From UBA668 sp040081465 (GTDB lineage Bacteria > Actinomycetota > Acidimicrobiia > Acidimicrobiales > Ilumatobacteraceae): a stretch of 64,000 nucleotides of DNA. The stretch lies in NCBI GenBank assembly GCA_040081465.1, contig JBEBGL010000001.1, forward strand, positions 124,001 through 188,000. The letters run 5' to 3'. The notes under the pieces are model-generated. The model searched no databases. It was not told the origin of the DNA and worked only from the letters and a program-made list of their open reading frames with translations. The translations under genes were made by a program, and so were the position numbers. Position 1 is the first letter of the stretch, and every line of letters begins with the position of its first letter. This document shows, piece after piece, positions 33,146-43,207 of this stretch.

Positions 33146-33610
33146 ATGTCAAAGGTCCAACGGCAACAGTCGATCGCGCGACTGATCACCAAAACCGCAG
33201 TGACTAGTCAGCCGCAGTTGGTCGAGCTGCTCGCAGCTGACGGCATCGCAGCCACGCAGGCGACCGTGTCACGCGACCTGGAAGACCTTGGCGCGGTAAA
33301 GGTTCGAGTTCCCGGTGGCGAGACCGTTTACGCGATCCCCGAGTACGAACCGGATCGCCTCGCGCCGCAGGATCAGTTGCGCCGAGTGATGGGCGAGTGG
33401 GTCGCAGAGGTCAAGCGCTCTGGCGACATCGTGATCCTGCGCACACCTCCCGGCTGCGCGCATGTCGTTGCGTCGGCCCTCGACCGCAGCGGGATCGAAG
33501 GCATTCTCGGCACTGTGGCGGGTGACGATACGTTGATGTGCGTGGCTGAGGAAGCAGTGGGTGGCAAGGCGCTGGAGTCGGTCCTGCGCGAGCTAGCCAG
33601 TCTGTCGTGA
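33146..33610 (+). CDS. argR: Arginine repressor
   Basis: Hexameric, arginine-responsive transcription factor. The 154-residue protein has an N-terminal winged helix with the recognition segment ATQATVSRDLEDLGAVKV (Ser42, Arg43) and a C-terminal arginine-binding domain ending in GTVAGDDTLMCV (122-133), including the paired aspartates that contact arginine. It is embedded in the operon it is expected to control; the paired ARG-box-like palindromes upstream of argC are the likely operator. Confidence 0.95.
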   Translation: MSKVQRQQSIARLITKTAVTSQPQLVELLAADGIAATQATVSRDLEDLGAVKVRVPGGETVYAIPEYEPDRLAPQDQLRRVMGEWVAEVKRSGDIVILRTPPGCAHVVASALDRSGIEGILGTVAGDDTLMCVAEEAVGGKALESVLRELASLS

Positions 33611-35022
33611 ACGAACCGGTGAACGAGCCCGGCAAGGCGTTGTGGCACGGCCGCTTCGCTGCCCCGCCGAGCGATGAGCTGATGGCGTTTACAGAGAGCT
33701 TGTCGTTCGATCACAAGCTGTGGGCCGATGACATCGCTGGCTCGATCGCCCACGTCGCGGGACTAGCGCATGCGCAGATCATCACGACCCTCGAACGCGA
33801 CCTCATCGTTGAGGCACTAAAAGATCTGGCGCAGGAGATGGCAGCGGGCAAGTTCGTGTTCGAGCCGAGCGACGAAGACATCCACACTGCGATCGAGCGC
33901 AGGGTCACCGAGATCGCTGGCCCAGCGGGCGCGAAGCTTCACACCGGCCGTAGCCGCAACGATCAGTCGGCGACCGATGTGCGTCGTTGGCTAAAGCGAG
34001 AGCTAATAGCTGTCGCAGACCGCGTGATCGACCTACAGGAAGTGCTGACCGCACGGGCCGAACAGGCCGGCGGTGTGTACCTACCCGGTTACACGCACCT
34101 GCAACGCGCTCAGCCGGTGCTGCTGGCACATCACCTACTCGCGCACGGCTGGGCCCTCGGACGCGATGTCGAGCGCATTCTCGATGCGTTGGTTCGTATA
34201 GACGTGTCGCCGCTCGGCGCGGGTGCGCTCGCAGGTTCGTCGTTGCCGATTGATCCGGCCTTCGCTGCTAAGGAGCTCGGCTTCGCAGCAACCTTCGAGA
34301 ACTCAATGGACGCAGTCGGCTCGCGCGATCACGTTGCCGAGGCACTGTTTGCGCTGACCATGGTCGCCATCAACCTGTCACGCATCGGTGAAGAGTTCGT
34401 GTTGTGGACCAGCGACGAGTTCGGCTTCGCAACACTCGACGACGGCTACGCGACCGGCTCGTCGATGCTGCCGCAAAAGAAGAATCCCGACATCGCCGAG
34501 TTGGCCCGCGGCAAGGCGGGTCGAGCGATCGGCAACCTGACCGGCTTCCTCGCGACGATGAAGGGTCTGCCACTCAGCTACAACCGCGACTACCAGGAAG
34601 ACAAGGAGCCACTGTTCGATGTCGTCGAGCAAGTCACGCTCGCGCTTGGTGCAGTGAGCGGAATGATCTCGACAGCGAAGTGGAACGTCGAGCGGATGCA
34701 GGCGGCAGCCGACAGCGAAGTGAACTCAGCGACTGACCTTGCCGAATGGCTCGTACAGCGCGGTACACCCTTCCGCGATGCGCACGCGTTAGTAGGGAAG
34801 TTGGTGCGCCGTCATCTCGCAGGCGAGGGCAGCCTTCAGTTCTTGGCCGAGGCAGACCCCGCACTCGGCCCAGACGCCGCTGCGCTGGTGGCCCCCGGAG
34901 TAGCAGTGCAGCGACGCACAACCGCCGGCGGCGCCGGTCCGACAGCAGTGGCAGTTCAGCTAACGCGTTTCAAGAGCAAAGTGATCGAGCTCCGTGAAGC
35001 GGTTGCCAAGTACGTTCGCTAA
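33607..35022 (+). CDS. argH: Argininosuccinate lyase
   Basis: Last step of arginine synthesis, releasing fumarate. The 471-residue enzyme has LHTGRSRNDQSATDVR, the HLQRAQPVLLAHHLLA helix with catalytic histidine, and the superfamily signature GSSMLPQKKNPD. The start is GTG 33607, overlapping the argR stop. argG (argininosuccinate synthase), usually beside argH, is not in this operon. Confidence 0.95.
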   Translation: MNEPVNEPGKALWHGRFAAPPSDELMAFTESLSFDHKLWADDIAGSIAHVAGLAHAQIITTLERDLIVEALKDLAQEMAAGKFVFEPSDEDIHTAIERRVTEIAGPAGAKLHTGRSRNDQSATDVRRWLKRELIAVADRVIDLQEVLTARAEQAGGVYLPGYTHLQRAQPVLLAHHLLAHGWALGRDVERILDALVRIDVSPLGAGALAGSSLPIDPAFAAKELGFAATFENSMDAVGSRDHVAEALFALTMVAINLSRIGEEFVLWTSDEFGFATLDDGYATGSSMLPQKKNPDIAELARGKAGRAIGNLTGFLATMKGLPLSYNRDYQEDKEPLFDVVEQVTLALGAVSGMISTAKWNVERMQAAADSEVNSATDLAEWLVQRGTPFRDAHALVGKLVRRHLAGEGSLQFLAEADPALGPDAAALVAPGVAVQRRTTAGGAGPTAVAVQLTRFKSKVIELREAVAKYVR

Positions 35023-35488
35023 ACGCGACGCCACGGTCGTGGCTCCAGAGTTGCTGAACAAACTGTTCGTAGTGAATGGCATAGCCGCGCGCATCACGGA
35101 GGTCGAGGCGTACACAGCCGACGACGAAGCAAGCCACTCATTCCGCGGCCAGACGAAGCGCAACGCAGTGATGTTCGGCGAAGCAGGCCATTGGTACGTG
35201 TACCTGATCTACGGAATGCACTACTGCGTAAACCTCGTGACGGGCGATGAAGGCGACGGCCAAGCAGTGCTCATTCGCGCAGTAGCGGTGGAAGGAGTGC
35301 CGGTCAAGCAAACGACCGGCCCGGGGCGACTAACCCGCGAGCTAGGAATAGACATGTCGATGAACGGCGTGAAGGCACCGCTATTCGACGATGGAATCGC
35401 ATCGCCGACAAGGCCGCTGGTGACGAAGCGAATCGGAATCACGAAGGCAGCAGAGTTACCGCGCCGCTGGCTGCTTCCTCACTGCTGA
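34994..35488 (+). CDS. mpg: 3-methyladenine DNA glycosylase (AAG/MPG type)
   Basis: Base-excision repair glycosylase. The 164-residue protein has AAG-family hallmarks: LLNKLFVVNGIAARITEVEAY with the presumed catalytic Glu38, DEASHSFRGQTKRNAVMFGEAGHWYVYLIYGMHYCVN, and TTGPGRLTRELGI. It is short (family 180-210), ending after RRWLLPHC. The start may be GTG 34994, which overlaps argH by 29 bases, or TTG 35003; it may be co-expressed with the arginine genes. Confidence 0.88.
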   Translation: MKRLPSTFAKRDATVVAPELLNKLFVVNGIAARITEVEAYTADDEASHSFRGQTKRNAVMFGEAGHWYVYLIYGMHYCVNLVTGDEGDGQAVLIRAVAVEGVPVKQTTGPGRLTRELGIDMSMNGVKAPLFDDGIASPTRPLVTKRIGITKAAELPRRWLLPHC

Positions 35489-35659
35489 GTGGCGGTAACG
35501 CAGTCAATCGCGATGGCGTGTGCTGATTTCGAGAACTCGCTCAATCGGGCCGGACACTCCGGGTGTACCCGTTGCGGTAAGAGTGTCCTGAATCGGCGAT
35601 CGTTGACTTCGATCGCGCCGCGTGACACAGTTCGCCAGCTTTCGCAGAGGTCCACGGGG

Positions 35660-38600
35660 GTGGTCGTGAATAGTCTTCGTCGTTTCGTCACGTTGGTGCT
35701 CCTGTGTGGCGTCTTATCGGAGTCCTCCGGCGCCATCGCCACCGCTACGACGGAGTTGAGTTGGCCGGTGGCGCTCAAGCCAACGGCCCCTGTTGAGGTA
35801 CCACCCCTCGGTGTTACCGGTACTCCTAAAGGCGAGGAGCTTCGCTCCGAACCGTTGTCCGATGACGTGTTGTTGGAAGCACCAACGGATGCGGTACCGG
35901 TGAACGAGTCGTTAGATGAACGTCTCAAACGTGAGCAAGCCGCAGCACCGAAGCCAGCGGTCGTGGGCTTCGATGCGAACCTGTCGGTGGAGGACCCTGA
36001 CGGTCGTACGTCGCATGGGACGACTTACAAGAATGTGGATGGCACGTGGACGTCAGTGATTGATGACAACGCTGTCCACTACCTCGTTGATGGCGAGTGG
36101 CAGAAGATCGACCCTCGGGTCATCCCGACGCGAACCGGTGAGTGGGTGACGAAGGCGAGCGATCACGTGGTGACGTTTTCGTCGAAGTCAATCGGGTTGG
36201 CGGTCGGGACGGAGAGCGTGAGTTGGGTACCGGCTGAGGCCGCGTTGCCAACACCACAAGTGTCCGAAGACGGATTGACCGTCACGTATCCGAACGTGTG
36301 GCCTGGCGTCGACCTGCGTTACCGCCTATCTACCGACATGGTGGCAGAGGAGATCGTGATCTCCGACACGAAGTCTGTTCCCGTCGACGGATCTTTCGCG
36401 TTTGACGTCACCGGACCGGGCTTGAAGACTGATGGAGACGGAGCGGCGTCGTTCGAAGGCGCGTTCGGCGAAGGCGTCGGCGTTGGCAGAGTGGAGGTGT
36501 TCGACACTCACGGACTCCCAATTTCCGACGCGGAGAATGTCTCGCTCACCGTGGGCGATCGCAAAACGAGTGGCAACGACAAGGTCGATCGTTTGACGGT
36601 CACGGTCGATCCGGCGTGGGTGTCACAGTTACCCGCCGACGCGTTTCCACTGGTGGTCGATCCGTCCGTGCCGTACTTCGGTCCGTCCGTCAGGGTCGCG
36701 ACATCAAATGTCGGCGGTACGTGTTCTACGAACCCGCTGTGTGATTCGGCCCGGATCGGAAACATTTGGACGACGGTGAATCGCTATTGGCGTACGGGTG
36801 TCCAGTTCAACTATGCGGCGTATTTGCCAACGTCGACGGTCGCTTCGCAGTTGACTTCCGCCACGCTGAAGATGGGCTACATGTCTGGGTCGTTGGTATC
36901 GCATCCGATTTATGTGCGCAAGGGAACCTCGACCGGTTACTGCGGTGCGCATCAAAACAACGACTGTGGGCAGGCGTCCACGTCGTACTTGACCCCATTG
37001 CAGAACATTTCGAACGGTTGGGTCTACTACGACGTCATGTCGTACCTCAGTCCATCTTGGACTGCTGGGGCGCCGATGGTTACGTTCGCGTTGGCGGGGA
37101 ACGAGGCCCCGTGGACGAATACATACAAGCGAATCAGCACCGAGCTGACCTTGACCTACAACCGACTGCCAATCCCGCAGCAGGCCAATATGTCGCCGGG
37201 AAATCCGTACACGTTCCACTACTCGGCGGACGGGATTCATCTTTCGATCAACCCCCTCTCCGACCCCGACGGCGACGCGCTGTACTACCGGTTTCTGCTG
37301 TGCACGCTTGGATGTACGACGATCGCCGATGACTCAGGTTGGGACTCGGTCGGTAGTCCGGACAGCTCACCGTGGGACTACTACTCGGACCTGTATCCAC
37401 CCGGCCCAGGGTTGACCGCCTGGTTTTACAATCAGCAGTTGTACTGGCAGGTGATGGTCTCCAACTCGCCGACGGGGGCAGGGCTCGTCGCAGGTTCCGC
37501 GTGGAACGCGTGGAAGTTGGTCAACAACTGTCCCGCTTCGCCGCAGATGTTTGACCCAGGTGGTGGGTCGGGTGGTTTCACGTGGGCACCGAACAACCCA
37601 CCGACCTTAACGATCACTCCATACGCGGATCCGGACGGCGACTCAGCAGGTTACCGATTTGTGATTCGCAAGAAGGGCGGCGGCGGGTATGCCTACGTGA
37701 CGTCGTGGTCGGCGTTGACGCTTTCGTTGGCGCAAATCTCCTTCACAATCCCGGCCGATTCGGGTTTAGAGCCGGGAACCGCGTATGAGTGGTCTGCTGA
37801 GGCTCAGGACTCAACGACCTACTTCCATTGGTACCACTTTCAGAACGGGCCCTGTGCTGCGGCTTCGTCGTTTCGCGCGGCGGACTTCGAAGCGCGCCTC
37901 GGCGTCGGTGGCCCGTCACCGACCCAATCCTTGGGTCCCGTCGCCGTGAATCTAGCTACAGGGAACGTCACGACAGCGGTTGCAGCGCCGCAAGTATCGA
38001 CGTTGGGTGGCGCAATGGGTGCATCGCTCGCGTACAACTCGCGCGCAAACGACATTGGCTTGCGCGCCCGGCTCTACAACGACAGCAATGGCAACATGGC
38101 CCCCGATGCGGGCGAGTTGCAGGCATCGCGCGTTGATCGGGAGTTGTCGTTCGAATGGGCGTCCCCGGGAGCAGTGCCGGGGATCACGAATTTTGTCGGT
38201 ACGTGGACCGGCTATCTCACCGTCCCGACGGCCGGCACGTACCACATCGCAGCTGCTGTCGGCGCCGATGAACGTGTTGAAATCAAAGTCGGTACGGCGT
38301 ACACCGTGCAGGCAAACTATGTCAACGCGGCTGCGATTGGCTTCAATCTGCCCAAGGGCATCGGTCCGTCCGCGTACAACTCTTTCGCGAACGTGTCCGC
38401 GACCTCCGGCGGTTTCACTGCTACAGCGTGGCAGGTATTCCCGATCAGCGTCACGTACCGCAACCCAGCATCGGCGGGCTACCTGGCGTTGTATCTTTCG
38501 ACGAACGGTTCCACCTACGGGAACTTGCCCCAAACTTGGCTAGCGCCGGATGTTCGCGTTGTACCGCGCGGCTGGACGTTCAATCACCTCGACGGCGCGG

Positions 38601-41600
38601 GCGCCTCTTACACATCAGCGCGGGTGGAAGCAACAGCGATTGTTCTCACTCGCGCAGATGGCTCAACCGTCTCGTTTGCCCGAAACGCGAGTGGGGGCTA
38701 CACGCCGCCACCTGATGAGAACGACGTGGTCGGGTACTCAGCCGGCAAGGTGACCGTCACGGACGCCGGCGGAGCGGTTCACCAATTCAACAACGATGGA
38801 CAACTGGAAACGATCACCGCACCCTTAGAAACGAAAACACCAGCCGCGCCGACGCCGGTGTGGACCAGCGTCACGCTTTCTGGCTCAACAGTTGCAACCT
38901 CACGAATGACCGCGATGACCGACCCAATCTCTGCTCGACAGGTGACCTTCAAGTACGAAGGAGTGGGCGCCGGCAGTTGCCCGTCGGCTGGTGGCTTCGT
39001 AGCCCCTCTCGCGGGAATGCTCTGCCAGATCACGTATCCGGACGGCTCAACAACCAAGCTGTTCTTTGTGGCCGATGGGCTGGGGTCGGTGCAGCTGTCA
39101 CGCATCGAGAATCCTGGTGACGCGACGCTCGGCCACCCGACACTCGACCTCGGCTACACGCTGGTTTCGATGCCTGCACCGTCCGGCGGCACGTACTCGG
39201 TGCCATTGCTGTCTACCGTTCGTGATCCTTTGGTCAACGACGCAATCGCTGCGGGACAAATCAGCGCCTCTGGCGACTACCTCACGTCAATTGCCTACGA
39301 CGGAAACGGGCGCGCATCGTCGGTCACGGCACCAAAGCCATCGCCGACGGCGACGTTTCGTCAGCAGGTGTTCATCGATTATCAGACGGCCGGGGGAGTG
39401 ACGTTCAACGAGACGCGGCTACGCGTGCTGGGGTTGGACGACACAGGCTTATCGACCGACTGGGATCGCAAGGTTGAGTTCGATTCGACGGCGCGCACAA
39501 CTCGTGAATATCAGGGGCTAAACGCCGCATCGACCCAGTTCATCCTCAGCGAATTCGGCTGGGACACAAACAGCAGTTCAGATCGACTGTTGTGGGCGAA
39601 GTCTGCAAAACAGCTGACCCGCAACGTCTACTCTCCCGAAGGATGGGTCACCGATAGCTACGGCCCAGCCAATGAATCCTGCTTTGACTCGACAACCAAG
39701 ATGCCAAACGGCACGTGCACGAATCCGGCGGTGCCGCACACCTCCACTGTCTACGACGGCGGCTTGAGCGGATTGTCAGTGACGGCATGGGCGAACAACA
39801 GCTTTAGTGGACCTCCGTCCAACATGGCCACCGGAATTTCGGGCTCGAGTTCGCTGTCGTACAACTGGGGCGCAAGTGGACCCGCAGAAGCTACCAACGC
39901 GGGGGGAGCTCAGCTGACGGACAACTTCTCCATGCGACTAACCGGATCGATCGTTTTCCCAGCGACTGGGACGTACACGTTCAGTACCAACAGTCCCGAC
40001 GATGTATTGCACCTTTACGTCGACGATCAACTTGTTTTCGCTGGCGGATGGGGAGTCAATTCGAGTGGAACCTTCGTTCTGCCGTCGGGATCAACGCTAA
40101 ACCGGCGCATGCGCATCGATTACGTCGAATACGGCAGTGGAGCGGGGTTCACCTTGAATTGGAACGGCACAGGCACGGGTGGCACCGTGCCAGTTCCGGT
40201 CAGCGCGTTGAAGCCGCGCTACGGGCTCGTCACAAGCACCACAGTTGACGACTCGGGTGGTGCGACGCCGTCGTTGACTACGACGATCTCGTACTCCGGT
40301 CCGAACGACGTTGTCTACGGACTCGCAACGTCGGTCACCAGCGGGGGTTTGACGACCGCAACCGCGTACGAGGCTGGCAATTACCGACGTCGTACCTCGC
40401 GCACGCTGCCAGCGGGAAATCAGACGGTGTACGAGTACTACGCGAACGCGGCATCGGTCGATAATCCGTGCACGGTCGCGAGTGATCCTGTGAATCAGGG
40501 TGGCTTGTTGCGCAAGACCACGGACCCTGTAGCGCAGAACGGCAAGCAGATCATCGCTGAACAGGTGTACGACAACCTCGCTCGGCCGGTTGCCTCACGC
40601 CGAGGGACTCGAACCTCGGGCGTCGACACGTGGGAAACGACGTGGGCCTGCATCACGTTCGATGCCCGTCACCGCCCGACGACTGTGAGTGTCCCGAACA
40701 ACGCGGGCAGCGCCATCGAACGAACTATCACCACCAGCTATTCGGTAGGCGGTGACCCGCGTAAGACTTCGGTCACCGATCCGGTCGGCACGATCACCAG
40801 CGAATCGGACCTACTTGGTCGCGGCGTCACGTACACCGACGTGTGGGGCACTGTGACCGCGTCGAGTTACGACTTAACCGGCGAGCCCGGGCGTTTGGGT
40901 CAAACAACGGTGACGACGTCGGCTTCGGTAGTGGCCGCGACGCATGCATGGGACTACGACCGTGCTGGTCGACTGACTGCCCAATTCCTTGATGGCGAGA
41001 CGATTGCGATCCCGACTTACAACGCACCGGGATCGACCAATGAACACACGCTGTCCAGCGTCTCCTATCCGTCCGGTGTCGGCAATTCTGGTAACGGCAC
41101 GTCGCTGGCAGCGATCACCCGCGACACTAATGGTGCAGTCGTGTCGACGACGTGGAACCAAGGTGTGTCGGGGTTCTTCACCAACACTGTCACTCGCTCG
41201 CAAACTGGTCGGGTGATTACGGACTCCGTGAATGGCGGCAACACGTCGTCGTTCGTGTACGACACCGCCGGACGCCTGACACAAGCAACTCAGCCCGGCC
41301 ACGTGCTCCAATACCAGTACGGCGCACAGACAGGTTGCAGCGGTAACAACCTGCTGTCCAGCTCGGGAGCGAACAGCAACCGCACCGCACTTATCGATAA
41401 CTCGGTGACGATCGCGTCGTACTGCTACGACACGGCCGATCGGCTCGTGTCTACAACCGCGGCCGGGTATGGCGGCGGTATCAGCTATGACGACCACGGC
41501 AACACGACATCGTTGGCGGGCGAGACGTTGGCCTACGACGGTGCCGATCGGCACGTGTCGACCACCGCCAACGGAGTCACCGTCACTTACACGCGGGACG

Positions 41601-43207
41601 TCACCGACCGAATTGTCGCTCGCACAATCCCAGCGCCCGGTGCGACTCCTGTGTTTCGCGATTCGGGTGCCGCGGCGGACAATGGCAGTGGTGCGACCAG
41701 TCTGGTGTTGGATCGTCCGGCGGCGACCGTGCCCGGTGACGTGCTGCTAGCGGTGGTCGCGAGAGTTGGTGCGACGGTGACAGCACCTTCGGGATGGACA
41801 GCGATCGCGTCGGCATCGAACGCGGGTGTTGCAACGACGCTGTTCTGGCGGTTGGCGTCCGGTGGTGATCCGTCGTCGTGGACGTTCACGCTCTCGGCAT
41901 CAGAGAAGGCCGCCGGCCAAATTGTCGCCTACAGCGGCGTGCACGCGACGTTCCCAATCGACGTAACTGCCACCGCCGCGACAGCGTCTGGAACGACACA
42001 CGCGGCTCCGCAGGTGACGAGCACCGAAGACAACCGACTGCTCCTCACGATCACCGCGGCCGCGACCGACACCACCTGGACGCCGGCGGCGGGTGCAACG
42101 GAGCGGGTAGACGTGGCGGGTGTGAGTGGTGCCCCAACGGTGACGGTCGGCGTCGCCGAGCACGAACAGCTCTCCGAAGGACTTTCGGCGACGCAGTCAC
42201 CAACGTCAGCGACCGCCGCCGTCGGCGCGGCGACGACTATTGCTTTGCGCCCGCCGAACTCGACGGTCGCGACCAAGACGCTGCGCTACTCATATTCCGG
42301 CGGCGCCGACGCCACCGCACTTACGATGACATCGTCGAACGTGCTACTCGATCGCACGATCAGCCTTCCCGGCGGCGTGCAGTGCAGCGGCCTGACTGCG
42401 GCGACCGCGACGTGGGCGTACCCGAACATCCACGGCGACGTCACCTACACCATCGATGAGACCGGCGTGGCCAGTGGGCCGAACCTCTACGACCCGTTCG
42501 GGCAACCACTGACTGGCGTCAGCAACACGAGTCCGGGCGACTTCGACAACGGATGGCTCGGCCAACACCAACGCCCCACCGAACACCAACCCGGACTCAA
42601 GCAGACGATCGAAATGGGCGCACGCTCCTACCGAGCCGACCTCGGCCGCTTCCTTCGAGTCGACCCCATCGACGGCGGCGCAACCTACAGCGACTACGCG
42701 TATGTAGTCGATCCAATCAACCAACTCGACCTAACCGGCAAACGGTGTTCGGGCCGGGAAGGCAGCAAGGGGAGTTGCGGTGTTGACTACCTAGGAACGG
42801 GCAAGATGTCCGCCAAACGCATGGTAGTAGCGATAACGAACAAGATCTACGGAGCCTCCATCGGCATCGGTGGTGGTTATTGCGCGTTCCTCTGCGTCCC
42901 TGAGATAGGGATGTCAGATCAAGGGCCTTACATAAAGCTCGCGATGGGCTTCGCGTTCGACAGCCCTGGGATTCATTTCGACATAGACCGATTGGCTTGT
43001 GGGAGTGCTGAAACACAGGCTTACTGGTGGATCAGCGTTGGGCCTTTGCAACTCTCGGTTGGAGCATCCAAACCGGAATCCTCCGCTCAAGGCACCGCGG
43101 AATGGCAAGAAGAGTATGATTTTTCAATCGGTTTTCCCAAGAGGACCGGTTTGTATAAGCCAGTCGGGGGAGGCGGAGGTGTTAAATATCAGTGGACACT
43201 CTGTTGA
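35660..43207 (+). CDS. Giant secreted RHS/YD-repeat protein with PA14-like domains and variable C-terminal tip
   Basis: About 2,515 residues. A Sec-type signal (NSLRRFVTLVLLCGVLS...SGAIATA) follows GTG 35660 or GTG 35666. An N-terminal beta region comes next, then a DNRLRE-like module (about 330-500), two Asp-rich FN3-like stretches (LSDPDGDALYYRF, YADPDGDSAGYRF), a first PA14-like domain (about 800-970), YD repeats, a second PA14-like domain (about 1355-1525, NSPDDVLHLYVDD), more YD repeats to about 1995, an inserted beta-rich domain (about 1997-2205), and the RHS core (GRFLRVDPIDGG...DPINQLDLTG, about 2330-2360). The last 150 residues match nothing I know. By analogy with RHS polymorphic toxins the shell would enclose or deliver this tip. 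The frame is open back to 35489, but I see no signal or domain there. Confidence 0.85.
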   Translation: MVVNSLRRFVTLVLLCGVLSESSGAIATATTELSWPVALKPTAPVEVPPLGVTGTPKGEELRSEPLSDDVLLEAPTDAVPVNESLDERLKREQAAAPKPAVVGFDANLSVEDPDGRTSHGTTYKNVDGTWTSVIDDNAVHYLVDGEWQKIDPRVIPTRTGEWVTKASDHVVTFSSKSIGLAVGTESVSWVPAEAALPTPQVSEDGLTVTYPNVWPGVDLRYRLSTDMVAEEIVISDTKSVPVDGSFAFDVTGPGLKTDGDGAASFEGAFGEGVGVGRVEVFDTHGLPISDAENVSLTVGDRKTSGNDKVDRLTVTVDPAWVSQLPADAFPLVVDPSVPYFGPSVRVATSNVGGTCSTNPLCDSARIGNIWTTVNRYWRTGVQFNYAAYLPTSTVASQLTSATLKMGYMSGSLVSHPIYVRKGTSTGYCGAHQNNDCGQASTSYLTPLQNISNGWVYYDVMSYLSPSWTAGAPMVTFALAGNEAPWTNTYKRISTELTLTYNRLPIPQQANMSPGNPYTFHYSADGIHLSINPLSDPDGDALYYRFLLCTLGCTTIADDSGWDSVGSPDSSPWDYYSDLYPPGPGLTAWFYNQQLYWQVMVSNSPTGAGLVAGSAWNAWKLVNNCPASPQMFDPGGGSGGFTWAPNNPPTLTITPYADPDGDSAGYRFVIRKKGGGGYAYVTSWSALTLSLAQISFTIPADSGLEPGTAYEWSAEAQDSTTYFHWYHFQNGPCAAASSFRAADFEARLGVGGPSPTQSLGPVAVNLATGNVTTAVAAPQVSTLGGAMGASLAYNSRANDIGLRARLYNDSNGNMAPDAGELQASRVDRELSFEWASPGAVPGITNFVGTWTGYLTVPTAGTYHIAAAVGADERVEIKVGTAYTVQANYVNAAAIGFNLPKGIGPSAYNSFANVSATSGGFTATAWQVFPISVTYRNPASAGYLALYLSTNGSTYGNLPQTWLAPDVRVVPRGWTFNHLDGAGASYTSARVEATAIVLTRADGSTVSFARNASGGYTPPPDENDVVGYSAGKVTVTDAGGAVHQFNNDGQLETITAPLETKTPAAPTPVWTSVTLSGSTVATSRMTAMTDPISARQVTFKYEGVGAGSCPSAGGFVAPLAGMLCQITYPDGSTTKLFFVADGLGSVQLSRIENPGDATLGHPTLDLGYTLVSMPAPSGGTYSVPLLSTVRDPLVNDAIAAGQISASGDYLTSIAYDGNGRASSVTAPKPSPTATFRQQVFIDYQTAGGVTFNETRLRVLGLDDTGLSTDWDRKVEFDSTARTTREYQGLNAASTQFILSEFGWDTNSSSDRLLWAKSAKQLTRNVYSPEGWVTDSYGPANESCFDSTTKMPNGTCTNPAVPHTSTVYDGGLSGLSVTAWANNSFSGPPSNMATGISGSSSLSYNWGASGPAEATNAGGAQLTDNFSMRLTGSIVFPATGTYTFSTNSPDDVLHLYVDDQLVFAGGWGVNSSGTFVLPSGSTLNRRMRIDYVEYGSGAGFTLNWNGTGTGGTVPVPVSALKPRYGLVTSTTVDDSGGATPSLTTTISYSGPNDVVYGLATSVTSGGLTTATAYEAGNYRRRTSRTLPAGNQTVYEYYANAASVDNPCTVASDPVNQGGLLRKTTDPVAQNGKQIIAEQVYDNLARPVASRRGTRTSGVDTWETTWACITFDARHRPTTVSVPNNAGSAIERTITTSYSVGGDPRKTSVTDPVGTITSESDLLGRGVTYTDVWGTVTASSYDLTGEPGRLGQTTVTTSASVVAATHAWDYDRAGRLTAQFLDGETIAIPTYNAPGSTNEHTLSSVSYPSGVGNSGNGTSLAAITRDTNGAVVSTTWNQGVSGFFTNTVTRSQTGRVITDSVNGGNTSSFVYDTAGRLTQATQPGHVLQYQYGAQTGCSGNNLLSSSGANSNRTALIDNSVTIASYCYDTADRLVSTTAAGYGGGISYDDHGNTTSLAGETLAYDGADRHVSTTANGVTVTYTRDVTDRIVARTIPAPGATPVFRDSGAAADNGSGATSLVLDRPAATVPGDVLLAVVARVGATVTAPSGWTAIASASNAGVATTLFWRLASGGDPSSWTFTLSASEKAAGQIVAYSGVHATFPIDVTATAATASGTTHAAPQVTSTEDNRLLLTITAAATDTTWTPAAGATERVDVAGVSGAPTVTVGVAEHEQLSEGLSATQSPTSATAAVGAATTIALRPPNSTVATKTLRYSYSGGADATALTMTSSNVLLDRTISLPGGVQCSGLTAATATWAYPNIHGDVTYTIDETGVASGPNLYDPFGQPLTGVSNTSPGDFDNGWLGQHQRPTEHQPGLKQTIEMGARSYRADLGRFLRVDPIDGGATYSDYAYVVDPINQLDLTGKRCSGREGSKGSCGVDYLGTGKMSAKRMVVAITNKIYGASIGIGGGYCAFLCVPEIGMSDQGPYIKLAMGFAFDSPGIHFDIDRLACGSAETQAYWWISVGPLQLSVGASKPESSAQGTAEWQEEYDFSIGFPKRTGLYKPVGGGGGVKYQWTLC

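Noticed and set aside
35489..35659. N-terminal extension of the RHS frame to 35489
   Set aside because: It would bury the signal peptide inside the protein; GTG 35660 or 35666 gives a normal exported N-terminus.
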